Of a stretch of DNA of 64,000 nucleotides, positions 54,720 to 63,600 are shown piece after piece. Position 1 is the stretch's first letter, and every line of letters begins with the position of its first letter. The notes beneath the pieces are model-generated. The model was given only the letters and a program-made list of their open reading frames with translations, ran no database searches and had not been told where the DNA came from. The stretch is from NCBI GenBank assembly GCA_964510535.1, contig CAZECG010000010.1, positions 26,922 to 90,921 on the forward strand, written 5' to 3'. The position numbers and the translations under genes were made by a program. Source of the stretch: JAJPXC01 sp964510535. GTDB taxonomy: Bacteria; Bacteroidota; Bacteroidia; Bacteroidales; Muribaculaceae.

Positions 54720-55223
54720 ATGATGACCGACGTGATGACACCCGAACAGCGACACCATTGCATGAGCAGCATAAGGTCGCGCGACACCCGCCCCGAAGTG
54801 ATGGTGAGGCGGTATCTGTGGCAACACGGGTACCGCTATCGTCTATACAAGAAAGAGCTTCCGGGACGGCCCGACATAGTGTTGACGCGGTTGCGGACCG
54901 CCATATTCATCAACGGATGTTTTTGGCACGGACATGAGTGCCACCGTCGTTTTCCTAAGACCAACCGCGACTTTTGGCAGAAAAAGATAGAGCGGAACCG
55001 CGAGCGAGACCGGGAAGTCGCGGCGAGGTTGCGGCAAATGGGATGGAACGTCATCACGATATGGGAATGTGAGCTTGCCAAATCTCGGCGCGGAGTGACG
55101 CTTGAGCGTCTGATAGCGACATTGCGGGCGTTTGAGACTCAGAACAGCGCGCCAAGTCCGTACAGTTTTCCGGAGGCAGATACTGAGCTTGCGGCTGAGG
55201 CTGAACTCGAATGGGGCGACTGA
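54720..55223 (+). CDS. vsr: Very short patch repair endonuclease Vsr
   Basis: This 167-residue protein matches Vsr, which nicks T:G mismatches made by deamination of 5-methylcytosine. MTPEQRHHCMSSIRSRDTRPE is the family start, and RPDIVL, FINGCFWHGHEC and TNRDFW carry the active-site and zinc-binding residues (Asp of PDIV, His and Cys of HGHEC). Starts at 54720 and 54735 are possible. 54720 is preceded by AAGAGA. The cognate cytosine methyltransferase (dcm type) is not in the window, so it is an orphan here. It follows phage block 1 by 46 bases. Confidence 0.93.
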   Translation: MMTDVMTPEQRHHCMSSIRSRDTRPEVMVRRYLWQHGYRYRLYKKELPGRPDIVLTRLRTAIFINGCFWHGHECHRRFPKTNRDFWQKKIERNRERDREVAARLRQMGWNVITIWECELAKSRRGVTLERLIATLRAFETQNSAPSPYSFPEADTELAAEAELEWGD

Positions 55224-55311
55224 CAGCGGATAGCCAACGCCGTCGGGGGGGGGTTATCATCGGGGCGCACCGCATAATAAGCCGCAACCTAAGTGGATGT
55301 GGAATAATGTT

Positions 55312-55341
55312 TTTGGGAATGGGGGATTTTTTGTAATTTTG
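55312..55341 (+). promoter_or_regulatory. Promoter of pheS
   Basis: TTTG at 55312-55315 and TAATTTTG at 55334-55341, 18 bases apart, with the start codon 58 bases on. Confidence 0.7.
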
Positions 55342-55399
55342 CGGAGCTGTAGTATCCAGTAAGTTACCTTGACACGACAAAGATAAATATATCACGCCC

Positions 55400-56419
55400 A
55401 TGTTAGATAAAATCAACCAACTTAAGGAAGAAATCGCCGCATTGACGGCAAGCGACTCCGCCGCCGTGGAGGCATTGCGCATAAAATATCTGAGCAAAAA
55501 GGGGTCAGTCTCGCTGCTTTTCAACGACTTCCGGGAAGTTGCGCCACAGGATAAAAAAGCGATAGGCCAAGCACTTAACGAGCTAAAGACACTGGCCACG
55601 GAGAAAATCAACTCGCTCAGGGAGTCAACCGAGACAACCGATGCCGCTACCGACGGGCTTGACCTAACACGCACCGCATCGCCGATAGCGCTCGGCACAC
55701 GTCACCCGCTTTCGATAGTTAGGGAGGAGATTATCGCTATATTCCGCCGTCTCGGTTTCACCATCGCCGAGGGGCCAGAAATAGAGGATGACTGGCACGT
55801 CTTCTCGTCGCTCAATTTCGCTCCCGACCACCCCGCCCGCGATATGCAGGACACTTTCTTCATCAACAGGGAGCCAGACGTGCTTCTGCGCACACACACC
55901 TCGTCGGTTCAGAGCCGCGTGATGGAGCGCCAGCAACCGCCAATCCGCATCATATGCCCCGGCCGCGTGTATCGCAACGAGGCGATTTCGGCTCGCGCCC
56001 ACTGTTTCTTCCATCAGGTAGAGGCTTTGTATGTCGACAAAAACGTGTCATTCGCCGATTTGAAACAGACGTTGCTCTACTTCGCTCAGGAGATGTTCGG
56101 TCCTGAGACCCAGATACGCCTTCGCCCCAGTTACTTCCCCTTTACCGAGCCGTCGGCCGAGATGGACATATCGTGCAATCTGTGCGGCGGGAAGGGGTGT
56201 TCGTTCTGCAAGGGGACCGGTTGGGTCGAGATATTGGGCTGCGGCATGGTGGATCCCAATGTGCTTGAAGCCTGCGGCATCGACCCGAATGTCTACAGCG
56301 GTTTCGCCCTCGGCATGGGAGTGGAGCGCATCACCAATCTGAAATATCAGGTGAAAGACTTGAGAATGTTCTCGGAAAACGACCAGCGATTCCTTGAGGA
56401 ATTCCAGTCGGCACACTGA
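55400..56419 (+). CDS. pheS: Phenylalanyl-tRNA synthetase alpha subunit
   Basis: This 339-residue class II synthetase has an N-terminal coiled-coil arm (about residues 1-90) and a catalytic domain with HPLSIVREEI, FNFA-type strand, RTHTSSVQ, VYRNEAISARA, the Cys-rich CNLCGGKGCSFCKGTGW, and the motif 3 region GFALGMGVERI. It forms a heterotetramer with PheT, whose gene is not in the window. Confidence 0.97.
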   Translation: MLDKINQLKEEIAALTASDSAAVEALRIKYLSKKGSVSLLFNDFREVAPQDKKAIGQALNELKTLATEKINSLRESTETTDAATDGLDLTRTASPIALGTRHPLSIVREEIIAIFRRLGFTIAEGPEIEDDWHVFSSLNFAPDHPARDMQDTFFINREPDVLLRTHTSSVQSRVMERQQPPIRIICPGRVYRNEAISARAHCFFHQVEALYVDKNVSFADLKQTLLYFAQEMFGPETQIRLRPSYFPFTEPSAEMDISCNLCGGKGCSFCKGTGWVEILGCGMVDPNVLEACGIDPNVYSGFALGMGVERITNLKYQVKDLRMFSENDQRFLEEFQSAH

Positions 56420-56456
56420 CACGAACAGGATAAAATCATCAGGGAAAACGGCGTGA

Positions 56457-57122
56457 ATGATGACAGTAAAAGAGCGTTACGTACGGTGCATCGAGTGGTT
56501 TGAGTCGAATAATCCCCTGCCCCAGACCGAATTGCACTACAAGTCGCCCTTTCAATTGCTTGTGGCCGTCATCTTATCGGCGCAGTGCACCGACAAGCGC
56601 GTCAACATGATTACCCCAGCCCTGTTTGAAGCCTACCCTACAGCGGCAGATATGGCGGCAGCCACGCAGGAGGAGATTTTCGAGTATATCAAATCGTGCA
56701 GCTACCCCAACAACAAGTCCCGCAACCTCGCCGGCGCGGCACGGATGCTTGTCGATGAGTTCGGGGGGGAAGTCCCCGGCGACCTTGACCAACTCGTGAA
56801 GATTCCGGGAGTAGGCCGCAAGACCGCCAACGTGATGCTGTCGGTGGTGTTTGACAAGGCAGCGATGGCGGTTGATACCCATGTTTTCAGGGTGTCGGAC
56901 CGCATAGGATTGACAACAGGCTGCACGACTCCGTTAGCGACAGAGAAAGCGTTGATGAGGCATATTCCTGCCGAAATAATACCCAAAGCCCACCATTGGC
57001 TGATCTTACACGGACGATACGTCTGCAAGGCTCGCCGCCCCGACTGTCTGAACTGCGGACTGACCGACGTTTGCCGCTACTACCGGACCGTGGGGCAAGT
57101 CACCAATAAGCCGAAACGATAG
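56457..57122 (+). CDS. nth: Endonuclease III
   Basis: This 221-residue DNA glycosylase/AP lyase removes oxidised pyrimidines. KIPGVGRKTANV carries the helix-hairpin-helix and catalytic Lys, VDTHVFRV carries the catalytic Asp, and the C-terminus has the iron-sulfur ligands in the pattern C-x6-C-x2-C-x5-C (CKARRPDCLNCGLTDVC). It lies 37 bases after pheS, an arrangement common in Bacteroidales. Confidence 0.96.
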   Translation: MMTVKERYVRCIEWFESNNPLPQTELHYKSPFQLLVAVILSAQCTDKRVNMITPALFEAYPTAADMAAATQEEIFEYIKSCSYPNNKSRNLAGAARMLVDEFGGEVPGDLDQLVKIPGVGRKTANVMLSVVFDKAAMAVDTHVFRVSDRIGLTTGCTTPLATEKALMRHIPAEIIPKAHHWLILHGRYVCKARRPDCLNCGLTDVCRYYRTVGQVTNKPKR

Positions 57123-57135
57123 AATCACATCCGCA

Positions 57136-57744
57136 ATGGAATCAACATTTCTGTTTCTGATAGAGGTAATCGGGACCATAGCGTTCGCCATCAGCGGCAT
57201 CAGGCTCGCATCGGTGAAACGTTTCGATTGGTTCGGGGCCTACACCGTCGGTCTCGTGACAGCCATCGGCGGAGGTACGCTGCGCGATGTACTGCTCGAC
57301 ATACCGGTGTTTTGGATGCAGACGTGGTGGTATTTGGCGGTGACCGGGGTCGCATTGGTGATTGTGGTGTTGTTCAGGCATCAGCTTGTCCGCCACGACC
57401 GTATGCTGCTGATATTCGACACTATCGGCTTGGCGTTGTTTGTGGTAATCGGCATACAGAAAAGCCTCGCCACCGGCTACCCGATGTGGGTATCGATAGT
57501 GATGGGGATGATTACGGGCGCGTTTGGGGGCGTTGTGCGCGATATACTAATCAACGAGGAGCCGCTGTTTTTCCGCAAGGAAATCTATGCCACGGCGTGC
57601 ATAGCAGGCGGTGTCGTCTACTGGCTGATAGCTCTGGGCGGCGGTAGCGACATACTTCAACAAGCGGCGTGCGGCTTGACAGTCATAGCGTTGCGCCTTT
57701 TAGCGGTACACTACCGATGGTCGCTGCCAGTGCTCAAAGACTGA
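57136..57744 (+). CDS. UPF0126/TRIC-type membrane protein
   Basis: This 202-residue protein has about seven membrane segments formed by two repeats of the UPF0126 domain. Each repeat has a glycine-rich kink followed by a charged pair (GGGTLRDVLL and GAFGGVVRDIL). Proteins of this fold (YadS and prokaryotic TRIC homologues) are cation channels or transporters for small molecules such as glycine. The substrate is unknown. It follows nth by 13 bases. Confidence 0.88.
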   Translation: MESTFLFLIEVIGTIAFAISGIRLASVKRFDWFGAYTVGLVTAIGGGTLRDVLLDIPVFWMQTWWYLAVTGVALVIVVLFRHQLVRHDRMLLIFDTIGLALFVVIGIQKSLATGYPMWVSIVMGMITGAFGGVVRDILINEEPLFFRKEIYATACIAGGVVYWLIALGGGSDILQQAACGLTVIALRLLAVHYRWSLPVLKD

Positions 57745-57789
57745 ATAACCAAACAACTAATCGGGAAATAAACCAGAACTAAGATAGAG

Positions 57790-58230
57790 ATGGGGAATAC
57801 CATGACAAACAACGGGAAGACAACTGTGATTCAGTTTGTGAAATATGCGCTGGTTGGCGTGATGAACACGTTGGTGACGCTTATCGTAATCTATGTGACC
57901 AAGTCGTTTTTGGGCATAAAGCCTATGGGCGCCAATGCCATCGGTTATGGCTGCGGGCTAATCAACTCGTTTATATGGAACAAGACGTGGGTTTTCCGCT
58001 CGCAGAAAGATTTCAAACGCGAGGCGGTGAAATTCATGGCGGGCTTCGGGTTGTGCTATGCGCTGCAGTTTGTCATTGTGTGGGTGCTGACCTACCGCAC
58101 CCCCCTGGGAGCGATGCAATGGGAAATCCAGGGGATGGCATTCAGCGGCTACGCGATCGCCACGTTGGCGGGCAACGTCGGTTATACCGCTGCCAATTTC
58201 ATCTATAACCGCACGGTGACGTTCAAATAG
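57790..58230 (+). CDS. GtrA-family membrane protein
   Basis: This 146-residue protein has four membrane segments and the GtrA pattern (FVKYALVGVMNTLVTLIVIYV, INSFIWNKTWVF, NFIYNRTVTF). GtrA proteins help move lipid-linked sugars across the membrane, originally known from phage-encoded serotype conversion in Gram-negative bacteria. A host role in surface glycan synthesis is likely. It lies between the two phage-gene blocks. Confidence 0.9.
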   Translation: MGNTMTNNGKTTVIQFVKYALVGVMNTLVTLIVIYVTKSFLGIKPMGANAIGYGCGLINSFIWNKTWVFRSQKDFKREAVKFMAGFGLCYALQFVIVWVLTYRTPLGAMQWEIQGMAFSGYAIATLAGNVGYTAANFIYNRTVTFK

Positions 58231-58404
58231 CTCTGTCACTATCATCGACACTGCCGATGACCCACTTGCCTCGCCGGGTTGTTAATTCGGACGGTTTAAT
58301 TTAGTGAACAATGGGCAGGATGTGATGGGAGTGCCATCAAAAAAAAGGGCGTTTTTCAGGGATATATGTCAAGACCGCATCTCAATTATAGCCGATTAGG
58401 GAGA

Positions 58405-58443
58405 AAAACGCAGGGATGATGGGGATTGAGAGGGATAATTTTG
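58405..58443 (+). promoter_or_regulatory. Shared upstream box of phage block 2
   Basis: AAAACGCAGGG (58405-58415), 20 bases, then TAATTTTG (58436-58443): the same elements and spacing as at 51683-51721. No other copy was noticed in the window by eye. Confidence 0.7.
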
Positions 58444-58463
58444 CAGTGTAATCACTAACTAAA

Positions 58464-58832
58464 ATGTTTTTTAAGTCTATGGATGATGATGTCAAAATCA
58501 AGGAGGTCACCGAGTGTCAGGCCGCCCCGGCACAGGAAATCGAGGAAACCGCAGCCGCGACAGAGCGAGAAACCGCAGCATGCGACACTGTGGGGACGGG
58601 CGACGATGGAAATCAGCCGGAACCGCAGGATGTGGCGAGCGGCGGCCAGAGTGGCGATGAGCCGGGAAATGGCCAAAATATTGAAGCATTGGTTGCTGCG
58701 GCTGAGCGTCGCGGTTATCTTAGGGGACGTAATGAGCGCATTGAGGCACTAATGGCTGAACCGGGAGTGTGGGAGGAACACACGAGCGGCCCTGCAATAC
58801 TGAACCGCCCGCGCCGGAGCATTTGGGATTGA
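58464..58832 (+). CDS. Scaffold-like protein preceding the capsid gene (block 2)
   Basis: This 122-residue protein has an acidic, disordered-looking N-terminal two thirds rich in Glu, Ala, Gln and Asp, then a helix (EALVAAAERRGYLRGRNERI) and the ending NRPRRSIWD. A small, acidic, flexible protein encoded right before the major capsid protein fits a scaffold protein. Similar short tails ending in an Arg-rich Ser-x-Trp-Asp are remembered from Bacteroidales phage regions, but this was not searched. A start at residue 6 (58479) is possible. Confidence 0.6.
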   Translation: MFFKSMDDDVKIKEVTECQAAPAQEIEETAAATERETAACDTVGTGDDGNQPEPQDVASGGQSGDEPGNGQNIEALVAAAERRGYLRGRNERIEALMAEPGVWEEHTSGPAILNRPRRSIWD

Positions 58833-58878
58833 GATAGCAGTGTATAACTAATCAAATTTTAACCAATCTAATAAATTT

Positions 58879-60366
58879 ATGGGATTAATAAACGGTATCG
58901 CCAAAGCGATAAAGACAGTCAGCAACTTAAAAAAGTCGAACGAACAGATGGGAAAGAAAGGTTACAGAGACCTCAACACGAAGAGATTGGGGGATATGAT
59001 TATGCAGTTACTGGAGTGGGTTAAAAGCGATAACGGGATTGTGACGCTGTTGGTGGCACTGTCGGCAGTGGCACTGTGGATGGCACTCGGCGGCGACGGC
59101 GATATAATGGCCGCAAGCGGAGTGGTCATAGCCGGGACCGCGGGAGGCAAGCACGTCGTCGACGGGCCACTGACCACATCACTGAGCGAAGAGGCGTCGC
59201 CGGGACTGTTGCGCAATGAAATCGACGACCGCATAGTGAAGATACGTCCTATGTCAACCCCCATCGACCAAATATCGCGCTGGGGCGGCTCGCGGGCGTG
59301 CGGTAGCATGGTAGTCGATTATTACTCGGTTGACACGAAACCTACAGTCAGCACCGTGTCGGCGGCATACGAGGGTGACGGACCGTCGGAAGATTCTCCG
59401 GTTGAGCTGCAGGTCACTGACCCCCAGATTTTTGAGCCGTCGGAAACCATTCTCGTCCCCGATGTTAAAGGCACCGACACCAAGGGCAACCCGTCAGGCT
59501 CGCTTGTGCTCTATGTGGTGCAGCGCACCGCTAACGGCACACTGTATGTGCTGCCGGCGAACTGCCACGACAAAAACGGCAAGCGCAATATGCCAAACTT
59601 GGCCAAAGGGACCAAACTAATCAGAATGGGCCGCGCCGCTGCCGAGCTTGACGTGCAGACGGCACAATTTGAGGCGTTGCCAAAGAAAGCTCAAAACTAT
59701 TGCCAGATATTCAAGGCTCAGGTGGAGCAATCGACGTTCCAGAAAATCGCCAACAAAGAGGTCGGATGGGACTTTTCTGACCAGGAAGAGGTCGCCATCA
59801 TTGATATGCGTCTGGGGATGGAGAAGAATTTCCTGTTTGGAGTCAAATCGCGCATCTATGACACCGAGAAGCGCAACGAAGTGTTGCTCACCGGGGGCAT
59901 CTGGGGCCAGACCGACCGTCAGGTCACCTACACCAAGGGGACAATCGGCAAGGACAAACTTGTAGAGCTTACCCGCGAGGCGTTCACACAAAATGCCGGT
60001 TCGACGCGCAAACTACTGATTGGAGGCACAATGCTCATTGACGCGCTCAACCGCATGGATTTGACCCGAGTGGCGACAAGCGGTGAACGCGTGACAAAAT
60101 GGGGAATTGATTTCACGGAGATATGCACTAAGTTTGGCACTCTGTATGTGTTGGCGAGCGAGGTTTTTGACGAGTGTGGCCACGCATACGACGGCATGAT
60201 AATTGACCCGGAGTATATCACAAAGTACTGCCATGTGCCATTCCGCACCGAGAAGCTTGACTTGCGCCGCTCAGGAGTGAGGAACACGGACGCGATAGTC
60301 ATCACCGAGGCGAGCTGCTTGGTGCTTCGCTACCCACAGGCCCATCTGAGAATCGTGGGGCAATAA
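58879..60366 (+). CDS. Major capsid protein, SU10/DUF5309-like (HK97 fold), with N-terminal membrane-like extension
   Basis: This is a 495-residue protein. From about residue 94 it looks like an SU10-type (DUF5309) major capsid protein: a stretch with DDRIVKIRPMSTPIDQISR (about 116-134), NYCQIFKAQVEQSTFQKIAN, and a C-terminal part with LIGGTMLIDALNRMD and VITEASCLVLRYPQAHLR. The first 90 residues are extra. They hold a basic helix (1-35), then a strongly hydrophobic segment GIVTLLVALSAVALWMALGG (53-72) and a second weak one. If translation starts instead at the Met at 59107, most of that extension would be absent. It is followed by a hairpin terminator. Confidence 0.78.
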   Translation: MGLINGIAKAIKTVSNLKKSNEQMGKKGYRDLNTKRLGDMIMQLLEWVKSDNGIVTLLVALSAVALWMALGGDGDIMAASGVVIAGTAGGKHVVDGPLTTSLSEEASPGLLRNEIDDRIVKIRPMSTPIDQISRWGGSRACGSMVVDYYSVDTKPTVSTVSAAYEGDGPSEDSPVELQVTDPQIFEPSETILVPDVKGTDTKGNPSGSLVLYVVQRTANGTLYVLPANCHDKNGKRNMPNLAKGTKLIRMGRAAAELDVQTAQFEALPKKAQNYCQIFKAQVEQSTFQKIANKEVGWDFSDQEEVAIIDMRLGMEKNFLFGVKSRIYDTEKRNEVLLTGGIWGQTDRQVTYTKGTIGKDKLVELTREAFTQNAGSTRKLLIGGTMLIDALNRMDLTRVATSGERVTKWGIDFTEICTKFGTLYVLASEVFDECGHAYDGMIIDPEYITKYCHVPFRTEKLDLRRSGVRNTDAIVITEASCLVLRYPQAHLRIVGQ

Positions 60367-60400
60367 AACGAGAGATAAAAATAGAGTTGTAGAGTGATTG

Positions 60401-60433
60401 GCGCAGCGCATCGATAACCCGATGTCGCTGCGC
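60401..60433. terminator. Terminator after the capsid gene
   Basis: GCGCAGCGCATCG (60401-60413) pairs with CGATGTCGCTGCGC (60420-60433) apart from one bulged T, with a six-base loop. Confidence 0.7.
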
Positions 60434-60546
60434 TTTGCGTTACAAAAAACTTAATTTCTCTACACCAAAGTGAGTGTTCTTCAAACATTTTTCTTAAATT
60501 CGCACTTGCCGGTTTAATCCTGCATTGAAGGTAAAAGTGTTAATGA

Positions 60547-60578
60547 TTGTGAGAATATTGAGCAAATTTGTATATTTG
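60547..60578 (+). promoter_or_regulatory. Promoter of the secreted C39-like peptidase gene
   Basis: TTG at 60547-60549 and TATATTTG at 60571-60578, 21 bases apart. The start codon is 82 bases downstream. Confidence 0.6.
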
Positions 60579-60659
60579 CAGAATACCGTTTGCGAAATGC
60601 ACCAAGACTGATACCGATGAACTAACAAATTAATACCAAATAAACTAACACTTACCTCA

Positions 60660-63600
60660 ATGTATCCTAAAAACACCAAAGGATTGCTGAAGGCGATTGG
60701 CGCGACGTTGATGTTCGCCACAAGCGCCACGGCAGCGCACGCCGCAGTCAACTACTACGAGTGTGCCGACAAGGGGTTTATCTCCGCGACTTACCAGAGT
60801 AAGGCCGGAGTAATAGCGACGAGCAACAAAGGCTCGGACATCAATCTGCTCCGCAACGGGCAGTTGACCCCTTTAGTAGAAAGCCCCGGAGCGGGCATGT
60901 ATATCAACGTCAGCGCCGACGGTCGCTATGTTGGATTCAAGAGCATCAATAAGGATGCCGACCAGGCACCTGCGTTGCTCGATGTCGAGAGCGGAAAAGT
61001 GACACTGCTTGAAGATTATGTAGACCAGTGTGGTCAAGTGTCGTTTGCCAACGACGGGACTATGGCTTACACGATGGGCAACAGCCTTATCATCAGAAGC
61101 GGAGAGAGCCGCCGCAGCTATGACCTCGGGCAATATGTCAACATTGCGAACATTTCGCCCGATGGCACGAAAGTTGCCTACACGAATATCGAGGGTATGA
61201 TGTATGTGCTCGATTTGTCGACAGGACTTACCGAAACGGTAGACGGCAACGGTGCATATCGCGCCATTTGGTCGCCTGACAACGGCAAACTCGCCGTACA
61301 GCAGGTGAACGGCGGTTTGTTCTCGATGGAGATTGCCTCAAAGAAGATTCACACGCTCGGCGAAGCCAGCTCGGTGAGCTGGAGCAATAGCGCCGATGAG
61401 CTTTTAATCACTCGTTCACACCGCGTTAACGAGCTTGAGGTTAAGGGTGCTGAGGTCGTGAGTATGTGCTATGACGGTTCGGGCGAGACGACGCTGGTTC
61501 CGCTGACCGAGTCGACACCGGTGTCGGTTAGCGCGGCAGGCAACGACATTGTGGTGTCGTACGCTACCGGCCTTGACCGCGGCGTCAAGAGCATCAAGTA
61601 TTCAATGGGCATTAGACGCAACGCCCCGGCAAGCGTGACGACACTCGGAGCGTTCAGAGACCAGCGAATCGGCAGCACCGTGGCAAGCGATTTCAAGGGA
61701 TTCAAACGTATAGACTATAGCAAGTTTACCGAAGCGGAGCTTGAAAAGATGGTAGCCAAGGAGGCCGCCACCCGTCAGAAAGCCACGGCAATTAAGAAGG
61801 CTAACAATATCGGTCTGACCGACATTCCTTACATCAACCAGGTGTGGGACACGCCGGCGGTGAACGGCAGCTACAAATATGGCTACGTCTGCTGTGCGCC
61901 GTCGTCATCGTGCATGATGCTTGGCTGGCTGGGCTACGTTTCGCCCCACGCGGTGACTTCACGCAGCTCATACGCCGCTGTGAAGACCTGTAATTACTCG
62001 TGGTATGTGGCAAAACAATATACGTCGAAGACGGGATATGTGTTTAGCAAAACGGCGAGCGGCAACGGCACCAGCGGCGTTGCCGGCGGTTATGGTTATA
62101 TGTGGGGCTATGGTTCGCCCTCATCGATGATGGCAAAGTTCCACACCAACAATGGTGTCGCCAAATCATATTTCAGCAGCAGCTGGAATGTATTGGTTAC
62201 GCAGTGTAACGCCAACCGTCCGTATATCATCTGTCTGCAAAACGGAACGGGCGGACACGTGGTAATCGTGTTCCGCGCCAACCAGCAAGCCGCAAACGAC
62301 GGCAGCTCGACTTGGTCGAAAACCGGCTCGTTTATCTGCCATGACCCGTATGGCGACTACAACGGCTCTTCGTACCCGAACTGGGACGGACGTTACGCGA
62401 CGTATGACTGGCCTGGTTATTCTAACGGAAAGAAGAATATCGGCGTATTCTATTGGGGCTGCGTATCAGAGTTTACCGGCACCGGCACCACAACTTCAGA
62501 CCCGACTATCACTGTCAACCCGACAGACGTTAAATTCACTTGCCAGGTTAACGAGACTCCGTCGGTGACGGTTACAGTCACAGGAAAAGACTTGAGCGAT
62601 AGCATCACCATCGCATCGAGCCACGGCTGGCGATTCCCCGTCAGCACGACCAAGTTGCCGAAGACCGGCGGTAAATTCACGGTGAAAATGGCCCACAGCG
62701 AGAGCGCCGGCACATACGGTCAAGGCGGAACTGCGCTTGACGGCACATTCTATGTGAGAGTGAAGAGCGGCTCAACTGAGAAGACCATCAACATCACCGC
62801 CGAGGTAACCGCACCACCGTTGGAAGGATTGACTGAGAAGTGGGTTTACTCTCAAAAACGGAGCAATGCATCGAGCCAAGGCTATGATATGTCGAAGATA
62901 CGCAACTTCGCATATAATAACGGAAAACTCTATTGCGTATATGACAATTCAAAGATTTTGGTGCTTAACGCACAGACCGGCGCGTCGCTCGGCTTCTTGT
63001 CGAACGGCGACGTGGTGAAAGGCGGTGCGGTAGCACTCGCCGACGTTAAGGTAATCAACAACGTGGTTGTGGCGAGCAATATCGCTGTGGCGGCTAACAG
63101 CCAAGATTTGCGACTTTATGCATGGGAAAGCGACAACGCCGAGCCTCAGTTGATTTACTCGACTACCGACTTCCAAGGCGCAGCTCGTCTGGGCGACTGC
63201 CTCGAACTGTATGGCACATACGCAACCGACTGCTGGTTCACATTTGCCAACGACGCGAACAGCGAAACCCGCATCGTGGAATACAACCGCAAAGACGGCT
63301 CTTGGTTGGGCAAATACACGAAGGTGTTGACATCGGCCGGCAAGCAGTATGCTTGCGGAGCAACGGTGAGAGCCTATCACCAAAGCGGCGGCTGGTGGAT
63401 TGACGGCAAGAACAGCCAAGCCGCGTGGATCACATGGGATGACACACAGCAGGGTGCCGTCGTACAGACCCAGTGCGCAACCGACTTTGACCGCGGCTCA
63501 TCGCACCATGAATTCCTCTGGAAAGGACTGAAATATGCTGCCAACTTGGTTTTTGAGGATATCTCAGGCAACAACGCCCGTATGCGTATCATTCAGGACA

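Noticed and set aside
51766..60366. Intact prophage
   Set aside because: No integrase, terminase, tail or lysis genes, and housekeeping genes lie between the blocks. No attachment site repeats were seen.
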